This document shows, in pieces, positions 8,359-18,133 of a stretch of 64,000 bases of DNA. The notes beneath the pieces were generated by a model, which saw only the letters and a list, made by a program, of their open reading frames with translations, was not told the origin of the DNA and did not search any database. Source of the DNA: Pseudomonadota bacterium (GTDB lineage: Bacteria; Pseudomonadota; Alphaproteobacteria; Sphingomonadales; Sphingomonadaceae); the NCBI GenBank assembly GCA_023433305.1, contig JAEZCZ010000120.1, positions 1 through 64,000 on the forward strand, given 5' to 3'. Both the position numbers and the translations under genes were made by a program. Every line of letters begins with the position of its first letter. Within the stretch, counting starts at the first letter, position 1.

Positions 8359-9136
8359 TCGCGCCATCGACATTATCGATACCCGGCCGAGCTTCACCCA
8401 GGCCGATGCGGACGCGCTCAATGCGCGCTTCGCGGGCGTCGAGGTGGGGGCGATGCTGCGCGAGCTGTTCGCGGAAGGGACGCTCGGCCGCGTCGCGGTG
8501 GTATCTTCGTTCGGTACCGAGAGCGCCGTTCTGCTGCATCTCGTGGCGCAAGCCGATCCAGGGACGCCGGTGATCTTCGTCGATACGCTGAAGATGTTCC
8601 AGGAGACGCTCGACTACCGCGAAGAGCTGACCCGGCAACTGGGGCTGAGGAACTCGTCGGTCGTGCAACCCGATCCCGCGATGCTTGCCGCCAAGGACGA
8701 GAACGGGCTGCGCTGGTCGTGGGACCCCGACGGCTGCTGCGAGATCCGCAAGGTCGAGCCGCTGCGGCGCGCCAAGCAGGGTCTCGATGCGTGGATTTCG
8801 GGCCGCAAAGCGTTCCAATCGGTCACCCGACAGAACCTGCCGCGGTTCGAGATCGAGGACGGCCGGCTCAAGGTGAACCCGCTCGGGGACTGGACCAAGG
8901 CCGATCTCGACGCGTACTTCGAGGCGCACGACCTGCCGCGTCATCCGCTCGAGGCCAAAGGCTATCTCTCAGTCGGCTGCGAGCCGTGCACTAGCACGGT
9001 CAAGCCCGGCGAAGACCCACGTGCGGGCCGCTGGCGTGGTTGGGACAAGGTCGAGTGCGGCATTCACTCGCCGAACAATCCCGCGAACGGTCCCGACGAA
9101 GGTGAGCTGCCGCCGGGATACGAGCCCGCCTTTTAG
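8351..9136 (+). CDS. cysH: Phosphoadenylyl/adenylyl-sulfate reductase
   Basis: Reduces activated sulfate to sulfite with thioredoxin-type thiols, 261 residues. The fold motif SSFGTESAVLLH is near residue 57. The catalytic Cys236 lies in ECGIH. Four further cysteines, Cys129-Cys130 (GCCEIRK) and Cys210/Cys213 (GCEPCT), match the [4Fe-4S] site of bacterial APS-type reductases, so APS may be the substrate rather than PAPS. The ATG at 8351 overlaps DUF934; the longer frame from 8297 is an upstream extension within DUF934. Last gene of the sulfur block, converging on the DUF885 gene. Confidence 0.92.
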   Translation: MASRAIDIIDTRPSFTQADADALNARFAGVEVGAMLRELFAEGTLGRVAVVSSFGTESAVLLHLVAQADPGTPVIFVDTLKMFQETLDYREELTRQLGLRNSSVVQPDPAMLAAKDENGLRWSWDPDGCCEIRKVEPLRRAKQGLDAWISGRKAFQSVTRQNLPRFEIEDGRLKVNPLGDWTKADLDAYFEAHDLPRHPLEAKGYLSVGCEPCTSTVKPGEDPRAGRWRGWDKVECGIHSPNNPANGPDEGELPPGYEPAF

Positions 9137-9160
9137 TCGAACCCTGGACGAACGAGACGT

Positions 9161-11005
9161 CTAGGCGCCTCGTTCCGTTTCAATCCACTGATCGATCCGC
9201 TGCTCAAGCAGGTCGAGCGGCAGAGCGCCACCGCCGAGCACGACGTCATGGAATGCCTTGATGTCGAAGTCGGCGCCGAGCGCTGCTTCCGCTTTCGCTC
9301 GCAGCTCCTGGATCTTCAGCATGCCGATCTTGTAGCTCGTGGCTTGCCCCGGCCAGACGATGTAGCGCCGCACTTCCGACCGGATCGATTCCAGGGGTTC
9401 GGGCGAATTCGCCTGGAAGAACTCGATGGCCTGCTGCTCGGTCCAGCCTTTGGAATGGAGGCCGGTATCGACCACGAGGCGGATGGCGCGCCAGATTTCT
9501 GACGAAAGCTGACCGAACCGGGAATAGGGATCCTGGTAGGTGTTGGGCATCTCCTTTGCCAGGACTTCGGAATAGAGGCCCCACCCTTCCGAATAGGCGC
9601 TCAGGCCATACTGTGTCCGGAACAGCGGCAGGCCTTCGAGTTCCTGCGCGATCGAGATTTGCATGTGGTGGCCTGGAAGCCCCTCGTGATAGGCGATCAC
9701 CTCCAGTTGATTTTTCGGCATCGCGGTCATGTCCGAAAGATGCGCGTAGTAGACGCCCGGGCGCGAACCGTCTGGAGTGCCGGACTGGTAGTGCTGGGCC
9801 GCGCCGTCTTGCTCGCGGAAAGGCTCCACCCGCTTCACCACCAGATCGGCCTTGGGCAAGAGACCGAAGTAGTTGGGCAGTTCGCGCTCGATGTTCTCGA
9901 TCGCCGCGGTGGCGTCGCCGATATAGGCTTGGCGGCCTTCATCGGTGTCGGGGTAGAAGTTCCAATCGGCCGTCTCGATGTGCTTGAAGAAGGCTTGCAG
10001 ATCGCCTTCGAAGCCGACTTCCTGCCTGATGGCTTCCATCTCGCCGCGAATGCGTGCGATTTCGTCGAGCCCGATCTGGTGGATCTGGTCGGCGGTCAGA
10101 TCAGTCGTCGTGCTCGCTTTGAGCCGGTGGTTGTAAAAGGCGAGGCCGTTCTCGAGCGCGCCTACTCCCGTCGCGACTTTGGCGGCGTTGACCGCATCGG
10201 CTTCCATGAAAGCAATCAGCTTGTCGTAGCCGGCCTTATAGGACGTCTTGAGCGCGGTCTCGAGCTGGGCCTGCAATTGCTCCGCCTCGGCTTCGGTTAT
10301 GGCGTCCTTTTCGACGAGCGCAGCGATCTTGGCTTTGCCGTCGGACCAAAGTGCAGTGTCGGCGCCAGCTCCGAACGGCGCCCCTCCGATGAGCTTCTTC
10401 GCCTCCTCGATGACGGATTCGTAAGCGAAATAGGGTGGCCGCACTCCATTCGCGGCGTTGCTTCGGGCGCGATCGACCAACTGCGAAAGGACCCGGTCGA
10501 ACTGCCCAACGCGAGCGATGTAGGCCGCCATATCGTCACGCGTATCGACGCGGTGGATATTGATCATGAAGGTCGGCAGGAACGTGTGCTGACCCTGCAT
10601 CTGCGTGAAGATGTAGCTGTAACCGCGCCACGCTGCGGCTTCCCGCGAACGTTCGACATCGTATTTCCAAAGGTCGTAGGAGAGCTTCGTGGCGGGATCG
10701 AGCGCATCGTAATCGAACGTCCGTTCCATCTCCTCGAGCGTAGCGACATACCACGCCAGTTGTTTGTCCTCTGCCTCGATCGACATGTCATCGAAGCGGT
10801 CCGACTGGTCCTTGCGTCCCAGGTAGGCCAGCGAGATCGGCGAGAATTGCAGCTGCTCTTCGTACTTAGCTTCGAACCAGGCGTTGAGGCGTTCGCTTTC
10901 GTTCTGGACCTGAGCAGTCGCAGGCTGTTGCGCGAATAAGGGCGCTGGGAGCGTGCCGGTTGCGACGATTGCAAGGGCGATGGCGGTCGAAAGCGGGCGA
11001 CGCAT
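9161..11005 (-). CDS. DUF885 family exported metallopeptidase-like protein
   Basis: 614-residue protein of the DUF885 family. A signal peptide is visible (MRRPLSTAIALAIVATG, ending near LFAQQ at 26), so it acts outside the cytoplasm. The putative zinc motif HEGLPGHH starts at His440, as in the M32-like architecture suggested for this family. The ATG at 11005 is preceded by a strong ribosome-binding site (GGAGGGAA), which decides the start against the open extension to 11158. It is a stand-alone gene converging with cysH. Substrate unknown; a periplasmic peptidase is the reasonable guess. Confidence 0.83.
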   Translation of the reverse strand: MRRPLSTAIALAIVATGTLPAPLFAQQPATAQVQNESERLNAWFEAKYEEQLQFSPISLAYLGRKDQSDRFDDMSIEAEDKQLAWYVATLEEMERTFDYDALDPATKLSYDLWKYDVERSREAAAWRGYSYIFTQMQGQHTFLPTFMINIHRVDTRDDMAAYIARVGQFDRVLSQLVDRARSNAANGVRPPYFAYESVIEEAKKLIGGAPFGAGADTALWSDGKAKIAALVEKDAITEAEAEQLQAQLETALKTSYKAGYDKLIAFMEADAVNAAKVATGVGALENGLAFYNHRLKASTTTDLTADQIHQIGLDEIARIRGEMEAIRQEVGFEGDLQAFFKHIETADWNFYPDTDEGRQAYIGDATAAIENIERELPNYFGLLPKADLVVKRVEPFREQDGAAQHYQSGTPDGSRPGVYYAHLSDMTAMPKNQLEVIAYHEGLPGHHMQISIAQELEGLPLFRTQYGLSAYSEGWGLYSEVLAKEMPNTYQDPYSRFGQLSSEIWRAIRLVVDTGLHSKGWTEQQAIEFFQANSPEPLESIRSEVRRYIVWPGQATSYKIGMLKIQELRAKAEAALGADFDIKAFHDVVLGGGALPLDLLEQRIDQWIETERGA

Positions 11006-11130
11006 TAAATTCCCTCCAGGCTGGGCAGGCTGTGGCCGCAGCCAGAACCGCCTCGAAGAGCGTACGCTAACGCGCCGCGTACCATTACGAAAGTGGGAAC
11101 GAATGAAACTTCTGCCCCGATTGCGGTGGA

Positions 11131-12039
11131 TTACAACCAGCCTTGCTGGCGGTACCACCGCGCGGTGTCGGCAAGACCGAGTCGCGTTTCAATTTCGGCA
11201 CGCCATAGCGCGGGCTGAGGAGCCCTGTCCGGACGGCTGACCCAGTCCGGGTGGCACATGTAGCCGACACGGTCCCGAGTCAGTTTTGCTCCGCCCCGGC
11301 GTACGCGACCGTCAAGCCACGAGGCAGCTTTCATGACCGCGCGCGGCGTGGCGGGCGCCCAGACGCGCCGGCCCACCGCCTCGCCAATCGCCTTGGCCAA
11401 TTCGAGATGACTCCAACCACCTTCTCGGCCGTCATCCGGCTCCAGAATGGCGCCGGACACACTTTCCCCGCTCGGAACCAACGCGAGCAGGAGTCGTGCG
11501 AGATCGTGGACGTGAACGATAGACGCTCTGCCAGGAGGCGGCATGGGAACGACGCCCCAGCGCGCGGCCTTGAACAGCTCGAGGATCTCGCGGTCGCGCG
11601 GGCCGTAGATCGCGGGCGGGCGGACTATGGTCCAGTCGAGCCCGCTGGCTTGCACGACGTCTTCGGCGTGCCGTTTCGACTGCCCGTATCTCGAGAGATA
11701 GGGTTCACGAGCAGCGAGCGAAGAGACGAATACGAAGCGGCGAACTCCGGCTCGGCGCGCAACCTCGACCAGTGCCTCGGTGCCGGACACGTTTCCGAGG
11801 TGGAAGCCCATCGGATCCGGCGTGTTGACGACGCCTGCGATGTGCAGGACCGCGTCGGCCCCCTCTACGAGCCTGCGCAAGGCCTCTGTATCGGCGAGGT
11901 CGCCGCGAACCCACTCGACGCCCTCGCACGGCGCCTGCTGACGCCGTGCCAGCGCCTTCAGGGCAGCGCCGCGACGGCAAGCTTCCTCCACGAGCGCCTG
12001 GCCGACAAAGCCCGTGGCGCCGGTGACCGCAATCGTCAA
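11131..12039 (-). CDS. NAD(P)-dependent epimerase/dehydratase-like SDR
   Basis: 302-residue extended short-chain dehydrogenase. The N-terminal dinucleotide motif TGATGFVG is at 6-13, followed by VRGDLAD. The active-site Tyr/Lys pair appears as YGQSK (about 137-141), so catalysis is possible. The start is a TTG overlapping the proB stop by 4 nt (TTGA), the same coupling style as elsewhere in the window. The substrate cannot be told from sequence; nucleotide-sugar epimerase, reductase and the NDUFA9-like group are all open. Last gene of the obgE-proB-SDR run. Confidence 0.75.
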   Translation of the reverse strand: MTIAVTGATGFVGQALVEEACRRGAALKALARRQQAPCEGVEWVRGDLADTEALRRLVEGADAVLHIAGVVNTPDPMGFHLGNVSGTEALVEVARRAGVRRFVFVSSLAAREPYLSRYGQSKRHAEDVVQASGLDWTIVRPPAIYGPRDREILELFKAARWGVVPMPPPGRASIVHVHDLARLLLALVPSGESVSGAILEPDDGREGGWSHLELAKAIGEAVGRRVWAPATPRAVMKAASWLDGRVRRGGAKLTRDRVGYMCHPDWVSRPDRAPQPALWRAEIETRLGLADTARWYRQQGWL

Positions 12040-13204
12040 AGCAACACCAGCTGATCGCGGTGGATCACTGCCGAGCGCGGCGCGTAGCCGAGCAAAGTGG
12101 CGTGCTCGTCGCTGCGGCGGCCTTTGATGCGCTCGATCTCGGCGGAATCGTATTCGGCTAGGCCTTGGGCGACCGATTTACCGCCCTCGTCGCGAACTCC
12201 GACCGGGTCGCCGCGCGTAAAATCGCCCTCGACGCCCAAGATGCCGCTTGCGAGCAGGCTCTTGCCCTTATGAAGCGCCCGAGCGCAGCCGGCGTCGACT
12301 ACCAGCATTCCCTTGAGCCTCTGACGCCCACCGAGCCAGGCCTTGCGTGCGCGATCGCGGCGCGTGGGCAGAAACAGCGTGCCCGTGTCGCTGGCGATCG
12401 CGCGTTCCAGCGGGCGGTCGTGGGTGCCGTTGACGATCGCGAGTGTGATCCCGGCGCGGGTGGCGATCTCGGCGGCCTGGAGCTTGGACTTCATACCCCC
12501 CGAGCCGAGACCCGAGGCCGAGTCGCCGGTCGCCATGGCGTGGACGGCCTCGGTCACGCCGTCGACGCGGGTTAGGAGCTTTGCGCCCGCCTCGCGCGGG
12601 TCGCGATCGAACAGGCCGTCGACGTCGGAGAGGAGTACCACGGCATCGGCGCGCGCCGCTTGCGCCACGCGCGCCGCCAGGCGGTCGTTGTCGCCGAAGC
12701 GGATTTCGGCCGTGGCCACCGAATCGTTCTCGTTGATCACCGGAATCGCGCCCGCGCCGAGCAGCCGGCCGAGCGTGGCCGCGGCGTTGAGGTAGCGACG
12801 GCGGTCCTCGAGATCCTCGAGCGTGAGAAGGAGCTGAGCCGCGGTCAAACCATGCGCACCAAGCAGCTCGCTCCACAGGCCTGCGAGTGCGATCTGGCCG
12901 ACCGCAGCCGAGGCCTGAGCGTCGGCCAGCGAGCCGCGCCCGCCTTTCGCGAGCCCCAGCCTTGCGGCGCCGAGCGCGATTGCGCCTGAGCTCACCACGA
13001 CGATCTGCTGCCCTTCGCGGCAGGCCTCGGCGATTTCGGCGGCCAAGGTCGCCAGCCAGTCGCGTCGCGGTTGCCCGTCGCGGCCGCATAACAGAGCCGA
13101 GCCCACCTTGAGCACCACGCGGGGCGCGAAGGCTGGGTTGCGGAGGTCGGCAAGGTGCTCGATCGACATCGCCGCGGCGTTAGCCGAGCTTGCGCCGGCC
13201 GTCA

Positions 13205-13205
<1 letters not shown>
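12036..13205 (-). CDS. proB: Glutamate 5-kinase
   Basis: First step of proline synthesis: ATP-dependent phosphorylation of glutamate, cytoplasmic. The amino-acid kinase domain (about 25-260) shows VVLKVGSALL, IVVVSSGAIALGAARLG and INENDSV. A C-terminal PUA domain (about 285-360) is present, giving 389 residues, full length for the family. The ATG at 13205 overlaps the obgE stop by 1 nt (TGATG). A shorter start at 13169 (MSIEHLAD) is also possible. proC, the last step of the pathway, lies 3 kb away; proA is not in the window. Confidence 0.93.
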
Positions 13206-14399
<1,194 letters not shown>

Positions 14400-14503
14400 G
14401 TTCAGTGTCATGCGGCACGCCTAGGTGCCGCGAAGAGCGCGCCCCTTAGCGAATTGGATTGCCGCTTGAAAGGACAAATATCGGCTTCGGCGGGCCTTTC
14501 CCA

Positions 14504-15382
14504 CTACTCCGCCGGTTCTTCGGGCACGGGCTGCACGATCGGTGTGTTCACGCCCTCGTCGGGGACGGCGACCAACGGGATACGGGCGCCCGTAGTCGGA
14601 TCAGAAACACCCCCGACCGGAACCGGAGCGTTGAGGTTCACGAGCGTGGTAGCAAGGGTAGGCACACTGGCACCGTGCACCGCCACGTAGCCGGGCTGCG
14701 ACGATCCGTAGCGGGCGCCGTACTGGGCATCCCAAGCGGCCGATGCGACGCGATACTGCTCGTATTCGCGGAAGAAGTTCTGGAAGACAGCCTCGATGCG
14801 CGGGAGATTGCCCGCGGCAAATTCCTTCGCGTCGTCGGGTTGGGTCTGCGCGAACTCGTTCGCAATCTGCAGCGCGACGTTGCAGAACTCTCCGCGCGCC
14901 GGCGGCAGCGCGAAGTAGTTGTAGACTTGCGTCATGTAGGCTTCGCGCGCCTTGACCGCTTCGTTGCGCGAACCATGCTCCTTGCGGAAGCGCTGATCGA
15001 TGGCGGTGTTCGTGCGCGTGAGCGTTCGCGCATACTTCTTGAGGAAATCCCCATAGCCCTTGAGGATCGGTCCTTCGTTGGCCGGGTCGAGGCAATTCAA
15101 CGCCGCGACGTTCCAGGCCGAGCGGAAATGCCACAGCGTGCTGTCTTCATCGAGATTGCTGTTGACCGTTACACGCAACCCGTCCGCCCCGAGGGGCGGC
15201 ATGAACATCGCGTACTCGGCGCCGCTGGGCGGAATCGGGCGATAGGGCACGGCTTCGACCACCGGCGGAGGCGGCGGCGGGGGTGGCGGCGGGGGTGGCG
15301 GGGGCGTCGCGCAAGCGGCGAGCACGGTCACGGCCGCGGCGACGGCCGTGTGCCTGATCCAATCGGGACGTTCGGAACTCAT
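14504..15382 (-). CDS. Lipoprotein with polyproline tract, unknown
   Basis: 292-residue protein with a lipoprotein signal: a short basic start, a hydrophobic core [12 protein letters not shown] and a lipobox LAAC. An uninterrupted run of 14 prolines follows the lipidation site at once. The rest is a soluble domain with mixed helix and coil, ending in an acidic Pro-rich tail. I do not recognise a family. The Pro run would place the domain away from the membrane and would depend on EF-P for smooth translation. No partner genes are adjacent. Confidence 0.7.
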   Translation of the reverse strand: MSSERPDWIRHTAVAAAVTVLAACATPPPPPPPPPPPPPPVVEAVPYRPIPPSGAEYAMFMPPLGADGLRVTVNSNLDEDSTLWHFRSAWNVAALNCLDPANEGPILKGYGDFLKKYARTLTRTNTAIDQRFRKEHGSRNEAVKAREAYMTQVYNYFALPPARGEFCNVALQIANEFAQTQPDDAKEFAAGNLPRIEAVFQNFFREYEQYRVASAAWDAQYGARYGSSQPGYVAVHGASVPTLATTLVNLNAPVPVGGVSDPTTGARIPLVAVPDEGVNTPIVQPVPEEPAE

Positions 15383-15472
15383 CTCTTGCGCTGCTCCCCT
15401 CTCATGGGCGCGACCAGGATTATGCCTGCCCTCGCCTTGCGCGCTGATTAAGCGGCTAACCTACCGGTTCGG

Positions 15473-15516
15473 CGAGATAAAGAAAATGCCCGAGGTGCAT
15501 ATCTGCACCCCGGGCA
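15473..15516 (-). terminator. Rho-independent terminator of the BI-1 gene
   Basis: A 13-bp stem with one mismatch (TGCCCG.GGTGCA on one side, 15487-15516) and a 4-nt loop is followed on the minus strand by a T-rich run TTTTCTTT. It lies 40 nt past the stop of the YccA-like gene and should end its transcript. Confidence 0.8.
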
Positions 15517-15555
15517 CACGATGAAACGAATCTGGCTTGCGATGATTCGCGCGCC

Positions 15556-16314
15556 CTACTCCCTCTGGCCCATGAAGCTGAGCAGGAACTGGAACATGTT
15601 GATGAAGTCCAGGTACAGGCTCAGCGCGCCGAGGATGACGGCCTTCCCGGCGAAGTCGGTGCCGCGCAGGTACTGGTACTCGTTCTTCAGCCGCTGCGTG
15701 TCGTAGGCGGTGAGGCCCGCAAAGATCAGCACGCCGAGGAAGCTGACCGCCCACATCAGCCCGGGTGACTGCAGCCAGATGTTGAGCAGGCTGGCGATGA
15801 TCAGGCCGACCACGCCCATGATGAGGAAGCTGCCGAAGCCCGACAGATCCTTCTTGGTGGTGTAGCCGAACAGGCTCAGGCCAGCGAAGGCGCCCGCGGT
15901 GGCGAAGAACGTCGCCGCGATCGAGCCGCCGGTATAGACCAGGAACACCGTCGAGAGCGACAGGCCCATCAGCGTCGCGAAGCCCCAGAACATCGCCTGG
16001 AGCGCGCCGGTCGAGAACCGGTTGGCGCCGAAGCTCATCGCGAAGACGATCGCGAGCGGTGAAAGGATCACCACCCAGGCGAGAATCCCACCGCTCATGA
16101 ACAGCTGGGCGGCCGGGGATTCGGCCCCGCCGCGCGAGAACAGCAAGGCGACGATGCCAGTCAGCAGGACGCCGCTGGTCATGTAATTGTAGATGGAAAG
16201 CATGTGGCGGCGCAGGCCCGCATCGAAAGTCGTGCGGGTGGTGACGTCGCCAGCCAGGCTCGGAGACGCTCCGAAACCCTGCCGGGTCGTTCGGGGGTCA
16301 TTCCAGTCTGCCAT
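15556..16314 (-). CDS. BAX inhibitor-1/YccA-family membrane protein
   Basis: 252-residue integral membrane protein with seven hydrophobic spans, from about residue 40 to the end. The family pattern is seen in the loops FGYTTKKDLSG (about 145), TAYDTQRLKNEY (about 205) and the C-terminal ALSLYLDFINMF. Bacterial BI-1 proteins act as pH-sensitive calcium leak channels or interact with FtsH; which applies here is unknown. The ATG at 16314 gives MADWND. Transcription ends at the hairpin just downstream. Confidence 0.9.
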   Translation of the reverse strand: MADWNDPRTTRQGFGASPSLAGDVTTRTTFDAGLRRHMLSIYNYMTSGVLLTGIVALLFSRGGAESPAAQLFMSGGILAWVVILSPLAIVFAMSFGANRFSTGALQAMFWGFATLMGLSLSTVFLVYTGGSIAATFFATAGAFAGLSLFGYTTKKDLSGFGSFLIMGVVGLIIASLLNIWLQSPGLMWAVSFLGVLIFAGLTAYDTQRLKNEYQYLRGTDFAGKAVILGALSLYLDFINMFQFLLSFMGQRE

Positions 16315-16415
16315 CGATCCAAAACTCCGTTTTGACGGCCTCACAGACGGGCCGCTTGACGCTCAATATCGGGGCATATCCCCGCGGTTTCAAGGAAAAC
16401 CGGACGCTCGGGGCG

Positions 16416-17225
16416 TTAACTATTACGGCGGGCTTCGGCCGCCATTTCAGCGCTGCGATCGCGGGCCGCGCGCAAGGTCTTCTCCAGAAGTCTGGGAAGC
16501 GCGTCGCCCTCGTCCAGAGCGTCGAGGCCCGCCTGCGTGGTGCCGCCCGGGCTGGCCACGCGGCGCGCAAGTTCGCCCGGATCGTGCGGCGAGGTTGCGG
16601 CCAGCGCAGTTGCACCATCGACCATCGCGAGCGCGAGGCGCTTCGCCTGGGCCTCGGGCAGGCCCAGTTCGCTCGCCGCCGCGCCGAGCGCATCGATGAA
16701 GCGATAAACGAACGCGGGGCCGGATCCGGCCAGCGCGGTCACCAAGTCGAACTCCTCCTCGGCAATCCACTCCGGCGCGCCGAGCGATCCCAAGAACTCG
16801 AGAGCCGCGGCTTGCGCCTCCTCGTCCAGCCCCCGCGATGCCAGCGCCATCGGCGACTTGCCGAGCGCAGCCGCAAGATTGGGCATGACCCGCAGCAATC
16901 CGTCGGCGCGCGGAAACAGCTCCGCGAGCACGGCCAGTTCCACACCGGCGAGGATCGAGATCACCGTCGTCCCGGGCCCGGCGAGCGGTTCGACTTGCGG
17001 GGCGACGCCGGGCAAGAGCTGCGGCTTGATCCCGAGCAGGATCGCGTCGAACGCGCCGTCGGCCGGAATGGCGTCGAGCTTGCGGACACCTTCTGGGGCC
17101 GGGCGATCGGCGGGATCGGCGACGGTGAAGCGCGACGGCGCCACCCCGCCTGCAATCCATCCCTGCAGCATCGCGCCGGCCATGTTGCCGCAGCCGACGA
17201 GAAGAAGGCGCTCGAATCGATTCAC
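16416..17225 (-). CDS. proC: Pyrroline-5-carboxylate reductase
   Basis: NADPH-dependent last step of proline synthesis, 269 residues from the GTG at 17225. The Rossmann motif LLVGCGNMAGAML opens the protein. The C-terminal dimerisation domain shows the family signature region, ALAGSGPAFVYRFIDAL near residue 165 and RVASPGGTTQAGL near 225. A GGAAG ribosome-binding site lies ahead of the GTG. An ATG 25 codons upstream (17300) is open but would add a non-conserved leader. It sits 3 kb from proB and is not co-transcribed with it. Confidence 0.9.
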   Translation of the reverse strand: MNRFERLLLVGCGNMAGAMLQGWIAGGVAPSRFTVADPADRPAPEGVRKLDAIPADGAFDAILLGIKPQLLPGVAPQVEPLAGPGTTVISILAGVELAVLAELFPRADGLLRVMPNLAAALGKSPMALASRGLDEEAQAAALEFLGSLGAPEWIAEEEFDLVTALAGSGPAFVYRFIDALGAAASELGLPEAQAKRLALAMVDGATALAATSPHDPGELARRVASPGGTTQAGLDALDEGDALPRLLEKTLRAARDRSAEMAAEARRNS

Positions 17226-17455
17226 GCCGCTTCCGACCGCTCTGGTGTCATCTTTGCTGCATCCGCCTAATCGATTGGGTTTTTCCGGAATTTCCCCCAA
17301 CCCACTGTTTTCTAAAGAAAAGATTGGAAGGCTGTGTAATCTTCCGCAATCGGGATTTCGGAACGGGCGGCAAGCCCATCGGGGCCCGAAATTCCGGTTG
17401 CCGGAGAGCGCTTGGCATACCGGCGACGAATAGGAAAGCGCCGGTGCAAGGCCGC

Positions 17456-17965
17456 TCAGGCCTCGCCCGCCGCATCAACCAGGGCGGCCTCCAGCGCCTC
17501 CTTCGGCTTCTTGTCGCCCCACAGGACGAACTGGAACGCCGGATAGAACCGGTCGCATTCGGCGACCGCGCTCTCGACCGCGAGTTGGGCCATCGGCAGG
17601 CTGAGCAGCCCGTCGGCGCCGAGCGCGAGACCGTGGCGGTACAGCAGCACGCCGCCGTTAGACCAGATATCGAAGTGACCGAGCCAGAGCTGCTCGTTCA
17701 CCAGCGCGAGCAGTTCGTAGGCGGCCTTGCGCTTCGCGTCGGGGACGCGAATTTCGGGCAGGCATAGCAATTGCAGGACCTTGTCCTCGTAGCGCCAGAT
17801 GCCGCGCACTTGGTAGGTCGCCCAACTGCCCTGGATCTCACCGCAGATCTCGTCGTCGTTGACGAATTCGCAGGGCCAGCCGTGCGCCTCGAACAACTGG
17901 GCGAGCATTTCCACGGGGGCAGCGTCGTCCGCTTCCTCGTTCGGCTCGCGCCCGATGTTCATCAT
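17456..17965 (-). CDS. YbjN domain-containing protein
   Basis: 169-residue soluble protein matching the YbjN family: an N-terminal HGWPCEFVNDDEICGEIQG segment and a C-terminal SAVAECDRFYPAFQFVLWG segment. The family has a type III secretion chaperone-like fold and is linked to motility and stress phenotypes, without a settled biochemical role. Tandem ATGs at 17965 and 17962 are both usable. The frame is open to 18094, but the extension is not conserved-looking. A 230-nt gap to proC holds no feature I can support. Confidence 0.82.
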   Translation of the reverse strand: MMNIGREPNEEADDAAPVEMLAQLFEAHGWPCEFVNDDEICGEIQGSWATYQVRGIWRYEDKVLQLLCLPEIRVPDAKRKAAYELLALVNEQLWLGHFDIWSNGGVLLYRHGLALGADGLLSLPMAQLAVESAVAECDRFYPAFQFVLWGDKKPKEALEAALVDAAGEA

Positions 17966-18133
17966 TAATCGCCCATCCCTCTGCAACGGGTTTGCACATG
18001 CGATGACGCGGGCTTGCAGCGCAATCGCGGTTAAAGAACCGGCTGGGCAAAACTCGACAAGCCTGTTGGCAAGGTGTGCACAACCGGTGCGCAATCGAGG
18101 ATGGTCCGCGGTCGGCGGAGCACCCGCTCGAGG

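Noticed and set aside
9150..9175. Hairpin GAACGAG/CTCGTTC between cysH and the DUF885 gene as a terminator
   Set aside because: The loop is long, the U-tract is missing, and it runs into the DUF885 coding end.
14412..14431. Hairpin GCGGCAC/GTGCCGC upstream of the tRNA as a terminator
   Set aside because: No T-run on either side; it may be a processing structure, but there is no firm support.
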